Shown: piece after piece, positions 56,362-64,000 of the stretch
Layout: every line of letters starts with the position of its first letter
How positions within the stretch are numbered: the stretch's first letter is position 1
Source: Chaetoderma sp. LZ-2023a
Lineage: Eukaryota; Mollusca; Caudofoveata; Chaetodermatida; Chaetodermatidae
DNA: 64,000 bases
Reading direction: 5' to 3'
Assembly: GCA_034401795.1 (NCBI GenBank)
Contig: CM067370.1
Span: 66,895,188 to 66,959,187 of the forward strand
Position numbers and translations under genes: made by a program
The notes under the pieces: generated by a model
Told to the model about the DNA's origin: nothing
Databases searched by the model: none
Seen by the model: the letters and a program-made list of their open reading frames with translations, nothing else

Positions 56362-56800
56362 ATGGCGAAAAACCTGTCTTTAAAATATCCTAGTCAGGCT
56401 ATAGTTTTACCTGCTTTGACTAGGTTTAATCCTAATTCAAAGGCTTGGTGTCCAATCCGTACATTAACACGTTATAAACAACGTACACAGGAATGGCGGA
56501 CGGACCCTAGTGCGTTATGGCTATCTTACATTGAACCCCATGGGAGAGTTTCTAAAGATACCATTTCTAGGTGGATTGGGGAATGCATCCAGCATTGCCA
56601 CAAACCGCCACGGGAAAACAAGTTGACATGGCCAAGGCTCACAGTGTCCGTGGTGTAGTGACATCCACGGCTCTGTTTAACGGAGTGCCGGTGGATGACA
56701 TTATGTCAGTAGCACAATGGCACTGTGAGTAGTTTTACAGATCATTACCTCCGTGACACGTCACATCCCCTTGCCTTATCGATTTTACATAAACGTTAAA
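56362..56800 (+). pseudogene. DIRS-C tyrosine recombinase, C-terminal half
   Basis: SKAWCPIRTLTRYKQRTQEW, then LSYIEPHGRVSKDTISRWIG, a frameshift, KAHSVRGVVTSTALFNGVPV (HxxR box) and VAQWHCE, a second shift, then FTDHYLRDTSHPLALSILHK (nucleophile Tyr in DHYLRD). The order and spacing match the catalytic end of DIRS recombinases. The first Arg box is missing. Confidence 0.85.
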
Positions 56801-57334
56801 TCTGTTTATATTTGTAAATATTGTATATACGGCCGTTTACTCGCACACAGTGCAATTTAGTGCGGGAATCCCTGCTTTTCCGTACTGTACCTATCATCGC
56901 CAGCGGTGATTAAAGGGAATCTCGTCAAAATAGGTTAGTCCTATATTTAGTGATGGTTATTTTTTGTCACGTTCTTTATTACTTACTAAAATGGTGATGG
57001 TTTTGTGTTCTTTGTGGTTCCATCTGAGAGTATACGAAATGAAGCTTTCATCCGATGTCTTATAGTACTTTAGCACGAGTACATAGAGAGCGTATAGGAC
57101 ATTGAGGTCATCGCTCCCTCTTTAAAAGGGGGGGGAAGCGGATGTTAAACGGTCATTACTCTCAACATCGGTCATGTTATCCGATGTCCAAATCATTTCC
57201 TGATTGCGTTTACATACGCAATTTCAGATGTTTGTTGTGCTCCAAAAGCAAAAGAGCGTGCTCTTCCAGGGATGAGTCGGTCTTCTGGCCTTCGCCTCCC
57301 TCCCGTCGAATTCTCTTACAAATTCTGGCTATAT

Positions 57335-57435
57335 CATAGAGTATCAGGGTGGTAAGTATACTCTTGATGTGAAATAAATGAAATCACGGATTTCTTTTTT
57401 CACGAGAGAGTTGACACTTACCACCCTGATACGAT
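57335..57435 (+). other. DIRS-C internal complementary region
   Basis: GTATCAGGGTGGTAAGTATA and, inverted, ACTTACCACCCTGATAC bracket GAAATCACGGATTTCTTTTT. The second half is the reverse complement of the right end at 57655-57705 (GCAGGGTGGTAAGTACC ... AAATCCGTGATTTC). Confidence 0.82.
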
Positions 57436-58299
57436 CCCGGCCTCTCCGCCCCACAGTGGCTCGGTCTATCTGCGTTTTATGTTGCAATTAGGTCAGCCAA
57501 TATTTTGGAATAGAATGAGTCAGCCCCGTGCATGTGCGAGTTTGGGCTGCACATCCGCTGGACTGTCAGTTGTGTAACCTGCCCAGTGGGGGCGGTTTCT
57601 TTTTAATTCTGAGTATTGTTGAAGCTAGGTCGATATTTAGGAAATATCGTAGAGTAGCAGGGTGGTAAGTACCAACCCTCGTGAAAAAAGAAATCCGTGA
57701 TTTCGTTTAATAAGCGCAAGTTACTGCTTTCATGACTAAAAAACATTGCCTTTCACATGATTTCAGGTATCATTACCTTCCAATATAATAAATCAATCCT
57801 TGGTAGTAACTATCCGATCACATGATAACATCCTAAATAATTCAACAGGCTCAAGAGCAGTTGAACTAATACTGACCTAATCAAAAATACCTTAAATGTC
57901 CAACAACCTACCTATTTTTCAGCCTAGCCCTAATTTAAATTTTGAGGGTTTTAGCTTTTATTCTTCATTTATATATTTCTTTTTCAGATTTTAGGTATCA
58001 TACAAGTATATCTTCCATTGGTAGGCTTCTTATTTCCCTTTTTTATTAGGTCCTCTTGATTTATTTTAATGTGTTATGTGTATAACTGTTGTGTACTTTC
58101 ATTTTGTTATCAGGATCGATTTATAATCATCCTTAATGCATGGTCTTTCCATATTTTGTCTTATTTGTTGCAAAGATTGCTTTTTCTGTGCATCTTGTGA
58201 GTTTGAGATTTTCTATTATCCTAGTTTTATTTGGAGGTGGGTTTCTTACAATCCTTACCGTAGTTATAGTTTCTCCTTACCAATGCTCTTAGTTTTGCC

Positions 58300-60010
58300 T
58301 GCTATCCTTGGAGGAAGTCAGTTATCCTCTTCTAGGACCATTGGGTTTCTTTGATTTTGATCAGTGGACTGTTAATACGTTTTCTCACGGTCATTACCCT
58401 CTCTGTCGGAGGATCCACCCTCTCTTTTTCTCTTATTCCTCATTGGTTTACGGTTCCCTCATTCCCAGTGAATCTTCAGGATTGGGATTCAGAATCTTCA
58501 GAACTCTGACTATTCATCTTGGCTTCCAATTTCATAATGGTTCGGTCCAGTCTTTAATTCTTTCCTTTCAGGCAGACTTATGGACCTTTCTGTAGTCCTG
58601 AAGGAATCTTATTTCAAGTCTCCTTTCACCCTTCCCTTCAAAATTTCTCTTCGTATCACATCCCTTGACCCAGTATGGCAGTGCCACTTCCTAACTGTCG
58701 GCCTCCCCCCCCCCCCCCCCTTTTTTTCCCTTTCGTGTTCACCCATATCTTTCTTCATGTCTGCTTGTTTTAAATTTAACCCCCTTTTTCAGTTCAAGTC
58801 TTCATAGACGATTAACTCTTCAAGGCTTTATTCCTATGTCTCGGTAGTTTTCCAAATGTCTTCCTGTAAGCTGGAGTGTCAACATAGAAAATCTCGCCTC
58901 TCTCCAATCAAATAGTCTCTCACTTAACGATTCTTTCGATCTTAATCAAGATAATTTTTTCATTCTGTTCCCATTGTTAAAGCCTTTACATCTTACATTC
59001 CAGTGTTTCAGTGTGGTCCAGTTCTTTCGACCAGGTCTTCCTTCTTATTATAGCCCTGATAGTGTTGGTGGAAAGGTGTTTTCTTGGGCCTATTTCTGGA
59101 GAAGACCTTTCAGCTTTTTCTCATGTCCCTTGGTATCCTTTATCTGGACACTAGTTCCTTGTTTCCTCATTAAATTCCATCTTCTGAGTATCAGTTTGGA
59201 AGGTCATCCAAACCCTACTACTGGGTGGTCCAATTCTTTCACCTTTCCTCAGGTTATTTGTTTACACAGTCTCATCACATTCCATCTCTTCAAGCCATCT
59301 TCTTTCAGACTCATCCCTGGAAGGAGGGGGATGGGGGGGCTATCTGGTTTCCAGGAACATTTCAGGCTATGGGCCCCCCTGGAAGCCTTTTACCACGTCA
59401 CCCTTCTTGAGTGGTGGGCTGTTTTTCCATGCCCTAGTCCATTGGGATCCCATTTTTCTCGGTTTATCAATTCTTATCTGCTCGGACAATTTCACAGTAG
59501 TCTCGTTCATCAATCATCAGGGAGGGACCAGGTCGGTCTCTCTTCCGAGAGTCCTTGATAATGTTTCACTGGTGCAGAGCCAGCAACATTTCTCTCCGTG
59601 CAGCTCTCGTCCCTGGTAAGTTAAGTTTTCTGGCGGTCCAATTATCTCATCCTAACAGGTTCACAGAAGCGGAATGGGAATCAAAAGAGGTGTAGTCCAG
59701 TAAATTTTTCATCAGTTCGTTTGTCCCCACATAGTTCTTTTGGCTTCTCTCAAGAATAAAACATTACCATCTTCATATCTCCCTTTCCGGTAGTGATGGC
59801 CCGTTCAGTCGACTCTCTAGCCCAACTTTGGGATGACATGTTCGCTTATACCTTTCTCAACTATTCTCTTTGCTCTGGTCTTAAAAAGGATCCATCAGCA
59901 TGTCTGTGTGGTACTGTTAATAGCTTCCTTTTGGCCGTCATTTTCCGGATCTCCTGGACCTTCTTGTAGAATTCCCTCTGCTATTACCCATTTCCATCAA
60001 TTTTTTATCC
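58300..60010 (+). pseudogene. DIRS-B copy 1 reverse transcriptase / RNase H
   Basis: RT start near DQWTVNTFSHGHYPLC (58360). MDLSVVLKESYFKSPFTLPF (58580) corresponds to the LDLKDAYFxVPIHP block. VQVFIDD then TAA (58795-58815) corresponds to YLDDWL, so the catalytic aspartates are kept but a stop follows. CSDNFTVVSFINHQGGTRSV (59473-59535) is the RNase H block, and a PLLLAIxxISWTFL-like end lies near 59930-59970. Poly-C/T expansions (58697-58725) and many shifts have destroyed the frame. Confidence 0.83.
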
Positions 60011-60049
60011 CAGAACAGAGGCAGGATTCTTCACCAGAACCTAGAAATC

Positions 60050-60769
60050 TTTCACCTGTTAGTCTGGAATCTGTCAAGCTGCCCCTTCCTTCATCAATCT
60101 TTCAGTCAGATCTCAAGAACGTCTGGAAAATCTCTCCGACCTTCCACTCGAAACAGTTATTAGGCTCGATTTGAGTTCTTAAGAGATGGTGTTCAGACCA
60201 TTCTATCCTCCTTATGAGGCCTCTGTGATTCAGGTCATAGATTTCTTGTTTTCCTCTTTGATAAGAAGAAGCTGTCTGTTAACCCTGTTAGGTCCTATCA
60301 TTTTTGCCTGGACTCTTGTCACATGTCTACTTAATCCATCAGTTCGGATCAGTAACATTTCACGATCTCTAAGGTTTTGGGAAATTCTCATCCTCTCTTC
60401 AGAAACCCATTCCATTTTGGAACCTATCCCTTGTACTTCAGGTTCTAGCTGGTAAATTCTTTTATCCTTTAGGATCTGTTTGTTTAAAACATCTCACTCT
60501 CAGGGCAGTCTTTTTATTAGCAGTAGCTTCAGCTAGCCGTCTTTCGGAAATTCATGCCTTATCTTCTGATTTGGATAGTTTCAAGTTACGGGTTTTAGCA
60601 TTATCCTTTATCCTAGGTCAGAATTGCTGTCCAATACTCAGTTAAGTTTTTAGGTAAACCCATCATATTTCATAAGCCTTCTACTGTATCTCGAGATGAC
60701 TGTCTGGTTCCCTGTTAGGGCTCTCAATATTTGCAAATTCTGTTCTGCTTGTGCAGAAGGCGCTTATCG
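60050..60769 (+). pseudogene. DIRS-B copy 1 tyrosine recombinase, part 1
   Basis: Begins near PVSLESVKLPLPSSIFQSDL, continues through FRPFYPPYEASVIQVIDFLF and reaches the first catalytic box LRAVFLLAVASASRLSEIHA (about 60495-60555), where the Arg lies in SRLSE. It stops at the hAT-like element inserted after GCTTATCG. Confidence 0.8.
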
Positions 60770-61861
60770 TAGGCTTGCGTGATTTTTCGATTTAATCATG
60801 AAGTTCGATTTATTTTTAAAATCGCGATTTTTACGATGTAATTGAGGAAAAATCGGAAAATCATCAAAGATTTCATGTTATTTTAAAATCTGAAGTGTGT
60901 ACTTTTCCGTCGCATTTTATCAGTACATGAATACAATTAAAATTGATTCACGCCTGTGTTCCTTGTGTTTATATCCCGCCGTACTAATCACAACACAAAG
61001 CGCTACAATAAACAAGTTAACAATAGCGAGGTAACACCTTTGTCATTGAGAAAACCAGCTAGTTACTCCGTCGAATCGCCATATAATTTTCTTTCTTTCG
61101 CTGCAGACCCCGAGTGTCGTGAAATGTCAAATATATACTTAGTTGCAGAGTGTTAGGCAATCAGTGAGCATAATTCTTTTTAATTCTAGAGTTAGCAATT
61201 TCAGGCGGTGTAATAATTTTTTTCTTTTTGATTCGGTTGTCGTGTCAAATTAAAGAAAATAAAGAAACAGCATTCCAGATTGTTTGATTTTGAACTGTGC
61301 GTTCTGCTGATTACTCTTAAATGTAAATCGTACATTCTGAAAGCAACTATAAACTGCATGAAAGGACGCGTTTACGCCGTTACACTCGTACCTACTCAAA
61401 GCTAAAGTCCTATGTATGTGGATTGCGCAGTATCTTCCCGGGTACTAGCGTTTTAGCATATTCCCGTTACTCAGGTAATGACCTAAACTCGTCATACAAA
61501 GGGAGGTTATAAGCGGGAGCTGATACAGTGTAATTTTTTTTTTTTTCTTGGCGACATTTTATCTCAAATTCTGATGAAATAAATAATGTTTATTAAACTA
61601 TACGCAATATTTAAGCGGTCCCAATTAATAATTTCACTCCCGCGATGATGGATATAATGTATACATTAAACATAGACGTAGGATGGTAAGAATTCGTCGC
61701 ATGAAAATGTGTTCTAATTTCGTGATATTTTTATATCATTTATTTCAACGTTTTTGAGAAACAAGTCACGTTACCCCCGTTTATACTTTTGGGAATTTGG
61801 ACCCACGATTTTTTTTATAAAATCAATCGCGATGTTTCAAAGCAAAAATCGCGCAAGCCTA
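60770..61861. mobile_element. hAT-like non-autonomous DNA transposon with 8-bp TSD
   Basis: 1,092 bp flanked by perfect GCTTATCG duplications (60762-60769 and 61862-61869). Terminal inverted repeats: TAGGCTTGCGTGATTTTT on the left and TAGGCTTGCGCGATTTTT as the reverse complement of the right end, with extended similarity around AAAATCGCGATT. An 8-bp duplication with short TIRs fits hAT. No transposase is present; the 66-codon frame at 60956-61156 is not recognised. Confidence 0.92.
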
Positions 61862-61869
61862 GCTTATCG

Positions 61870-62110
61870 TCCTTCCTCTTTAACTACTTTTTCATATTGG
61901 TTCTTTGATACCATCAAAATTTGCCATGAGTTAGCTTCCCCTGTGCCAATGCTTTAGTGGTTGTTAAGGCCCATGATGTTAGGTGCCTTGCCACCTCTTG
62001 TGCCCCTTTTTAATGGATCTTGATGATATCATGCATTTAGCTAATTGGAAATCAGAAAATACTTTTATTAATTGCTATCTTAAAGATTCTGGTCCTTTTT
62101 TCTTCTATAA
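61870..62110 (+). pseudogene. DIRS-B copy 1 tyrosine recombinase, part 2
   Basis: Continues directly from part 1 once the hAT-like element and one TSD are ignored (AYR then PSSLTTFSYW). It carries FDTIKICHELASPVPML, the HxxR box KAHDVRCLATS (in another frame, near 61965-62000) and LDDIMHLANWKSENTFINCY with the Tyr of CYLKDS (62016-62090). The catalytic residues are largely kept, but the frame is broken. Confidence 0.85.
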
Positions 62111-62555
62111 GAATATTCAGAAGGTAGCTTCAGGGATCATGACTCGTATTCCTTCTTCATCATCATCTTCCCTCACTTCATCATCTTCATTAGCATAAGA
62201 GTGTTATTTTGGGTGAGCGTGAGTTCATTACTTCTTTCTCTTGTGTATCTCACCTTTTTCAAATCATCTCTTTCATCTCCCTTTATATTCATTTACTTCA
62301 TTCTTGCATAATCATCTCTTCTGTCCTGTCTTCTTAGGGTCGTTCAAGGACCCGCTTTTCCTCTCTCCTCCTTTCTTCTGTACCCTTCTATTACTGTTAC
62401 TTATGATAGTGATTCCGAGGAATTACTGTCATTTGTAGTATCTTTCTCTACTTGTTATTACTAACTGCGTGTTCATTCTTTCTATTTTTTACATCAAGTG
62501 TACTAAAAAATTTGGCTTTGGACTTTGTTCAATGTTGAAATCTGTATTTGAGCAA
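62111..62555 (+). other. DIRS-B copy 1 3' untranslated region
   Basis: Homologous to 37290-37736 in copy 2, including CAATGTTGAAATCTGTATTT just before the internal complementary region. Pyrimidine-rich, with no gene. Confidence 0.7.
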
Positions 62556-62660
62556 TAGTAATGCAAGGAGGTAGGTTGTAATGTAGTAACACTGACCAGA
62601 CAACCCGCAGGGTCTGGTCTTATGTTTTACTAATTACATATACCTACCTCCTTGCATTAC
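62556..62660 (+). other. DIRS-B copy 1 internal complementary region
   Basis: GCAATAGTAATGCAAGGAGG...GTAGTAAC equals the reverse complement of the left end (55102-55140). GACCAGACAACCCGCAGGGT...ACATATACCTACC equals the reverse complement of the right end (63278-63353). A GT/poly-G stretch (62696-62730) follows, as in copy 2. Confidence 0.9.
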
Positions 62661-62994
62661 GGCCCATCTCAAGCCTCCCCTCTGTCAAATCTTTTTGTGT
62701 GTGTGTGTGTGGGGGTGGGGGGGGGGGGTGCCCTTGAGGCTTTAATTGAATGGTCATATCTTGTTAGTATAGTCATATTCAGGAAAGATATTCCTTGTAT
62801 TCTTTAGCCGTTATATTATACCCAGATATGTCAGTATTCAACATATTTGGGTATTTCTGAAAGAAAATTTCTTGTCATATAATGTAGAGAAATTTATTCT
62901 CCGCTTTAGTCAGATATTCAGAGTCAAGTTGTTATAAGATCATCTGCCTCTTCATGGATCTGCTTCAAGCCGGATTATATGACTGGATTCGTCA

Positions 62995-63353
62995 ATGAAT
63001 GAAGTCTTGGTTACTATCAACAAGGTCATGTGATAGCTATCAGCGAATGAGGTGTCATTGTGCTTGATGACGTACTCAGTGGCTTTGGGTATTGGATTTA
63101 ACCCTCTTCTTGCTGTATACTGAGATATAGCATTCAAGCGAATTACTATGGATCTCATCATTAGAGAGAGTATGGAAATACCTGAAGGAGCCTTCAGTCA
63201 CTCAATAAGCACAATACCCGGCAAACATTGGCTGTAAAAAATTCATTCTACTACGCTTCCCTTCAGAGAAGGAAAGAGCAATAGTAATGCAAGGAGGTAC
63301 ATGTAGGTATATGTAATTAGTAAAACATAAGACCAGACCCTGCGGGTTGTCTG
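62995..63353 (-). repeat. DIRS-B copy 1 right inverted terminal repeat
   Basis: Inverted copy of 55102-55425, with a right-end extension (AAGACCAGACCCTGCGGG then TTGTCTG) that is represented in the internal complementary region but not in the left terminal repeat. Confidence 0.92.
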
Positions 63354-63723
63354 CTCGATCTAGGCCATCATTTTCTCAGCTTTAAGCTTCCAACCTTTAA
63401 CCAAATACTGCTCTTCCAGATGTGCCACAGTACCTTGGACCTCTTGTTAAATTATAATTACCATGAATCAAATTTCAGTTTAATTTAATTTGGTAGTATG
63501 CCATTACTGGAAGAACACAGGTAGAGTTTTCCGCTTGATACAACATAAAGTTTGTGTTTTTAAGAATAATGAAATTGATCATGCACATATATCTGCCTCT
63601 GAGCCTATCTGTGAATTCAGATTATGCTTTAGACGAATCTAAATCCAGCTACTATCTAGTTTAGATTTTGAGAATTATTATTTGTTGTTCATTTCTGGCG
63701 TATATGTATGCTTATTATTACAG
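63354..63723. other. satellite remainder and end of SUDS3 intron 3
   Basis: Starts ATCTAGGCCATCATTTTCTC then AGCTTTAAGC, continuing the unit broken at 55100. It then includes a GACCTCTTGTTAAA terminus resembling the one near 53736. The intron ends in the acceptor ATTATTACAG (63714-63723). Confidence 0.6.
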
Positions 63724-63783
63724 CTTCAGTGTGTTGAAAGAGATTATATACAAGAAAAGAAAGATTCTGTAAAGGAATTTGAG
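63724..63783 (+). CDS. SUDS3: SUDS3 (Sds3) exon 4
   Basis: The 60-nt exon begins in phase 0 after ATTATTACAG and ends before GTTTGT. It encodes LQCVERDYIQEKKDSVKEFE, matching the vertebrate segment VERNYIKEKKAAVKEFE of the Sds3 coiled coil. The rest of the gene (coiled coil end and C-terminal domain) lies to the right of the window. Confidence 0.95.
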
Positions 63784-64000
63784 GTTTGTCATTGAGAACA
63801 TGCTCAAACATACTATGATATTTTTAATGCTGTAAATTACAACATTCTTCGAAGCTAAAAATAGCCAAACCTGCTTAAATTGTTCATGTGATGGCAAAAG
63901 ACTTTCTATAGCAATTGGCCCATAGTAAGGTAATGTTTATCTTTGCTCTGTCATTAAATTGGGTAATTATGACACGTTTGATTACTGTTTAATGTAGAAT
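63784..64000. other. start of SUDS3 intron 4
   Basis: AT-rich sequence after the donor GTTTGT. No further exon before the window ends. Confidence 0.6.

Larger units (their letters stand above)
55866..57705 (+). mobile_element. DIRS-C: collapsed third-family DIRS element nested in DIRS-B
   Basis: Contains a GC-rich ORF of gag-like position (about 55950-56330), a tyrosine recombinase fragment (56362-56800), an internal complementary region (57335-57435) and a right terminal repeat (about 57436-57705). The ICR predicts a left end reading CATTTATTTCACATCAAGAG..., but none is present at the left side. The RT is also absent, so this is an internally and 5'-deleted copy. Its base composition is clearly more GC-rich than that of DIRS-B. 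Confidence 0.75.
55102..63353 (+). mobile_element. DIRS-B copy 1: DIRS-type retrotransposon with nested insertions
   Basis: Left terminal repeat (55102-55425), RT/RNase H (58300-60010), tyrosine recombinase (60050-62110, interrupted), internal complementary region (62556-62660) and right terminal repeat (62995-63353). The span of 8.25 kb includes a DIRS-C relic (about 1.85 kb) and a hAT-like element (1.09 kb), leaving about 5.3 kb of DIRS-B itself. The flanks match the same satellite unit on both sides with no target-site duplication, as expected for tyrosine-recombinase integration. All coding parts are broken. Confidence 0.9.

Overview
The window is eukaryotic nuclear DNA from a repeat-rich animal genome. 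It holds spliced exons with GT/AG borders, many broken non-LTR retrotransposons, tyrosine-recombinase (DIRS-type) retrotransposons, long-TIR DNA transposons, MITEs, microsatellites and tandem arrays. There are no operons, no CRISPR arrays and no bacterial-style genes. The mix of element types and a terminal motif like CCTTGGGCCTCTTGTTT (near 53.73 kb) suggests a lophotrochozoan, perhaps a bivalve-like mollusc. That taxonomic guess is inference only.

Host gene: the only host gene I can support is SUDS3 (Sds3, a subunit of the SIN3-HDAC corepressor) on the + strand. Four coding exons join in frame: 19908-20013, 48864-48933, 51621-51768 and 63724-63783. The introns are about 28.9 kb, 2.7 kb and 12.0 kb, and the gene runs off the right edge. 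Almost everything inside those introns is mobile or tandemly repeated DNA.

Left part (1-19.9 kb, upstream of SUDS3): LINE fragments at 1-505, 3.8-4.35 kb and 4.88-6.4 kb; an isolated promoter-like cluster near 1.0 kb; a GTA microsatellite at 7.8 kb; a PHD-containing LINE on the - strand (7.95-11.03 kb); a 6-kb DNA transposon with about 300-bp terminal inverted repeats (11.10-17.11 kb) encoding a broken Academ-like transposase/XPG-like nuclease; and a LINE at 17.4-19.8 kb whose long 3' region carries a repeated motif, a piggyBac-type MITE and a TA microsatellite. That LINE ends only about 80 bp before the SUDS3 start codon.

Intron 1 (20.0-48.9 kb): a LINE with an intact 817-codon frame (20.28-22.77 kb); a structurally complete but decayed DIRS element (DIRS-A, 23.29-29.80 kb) with inverted termini and an internal complementary region; a second copy of the PHD-family LINE (29.80-32.84 kb, -); an RNase H-bearing I-group LINE (33.85-35.61 kb, -); a 5'-truncated DIRS-B copy (35.6-38.5 kb); another LINE (38.64-40.45 kb, -); satellite-like arrays; a second piggyBac MITE; and a diverged Academ-like relic (44.76-46.93 kb).

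Intron 2 holds two tandem arrays, one with periodic nuclear-receptor-like palindromes. Intron 3 holds two tandem arrays. The second of these was the target of a full-length DIRS-B element (55.10-63.35 kb), which itself contains a collapsed third DIRS family (DIRS-C, about 55.87-57.70 kb) and a 1,092-bp hAT-like element with a perfect 8-bp target-site duplication (60770-61861). Relative insertion order can therefore be read from the sequence. Nearly all the mobile-element genes are inactivated by frameshifts, stops or truncation.
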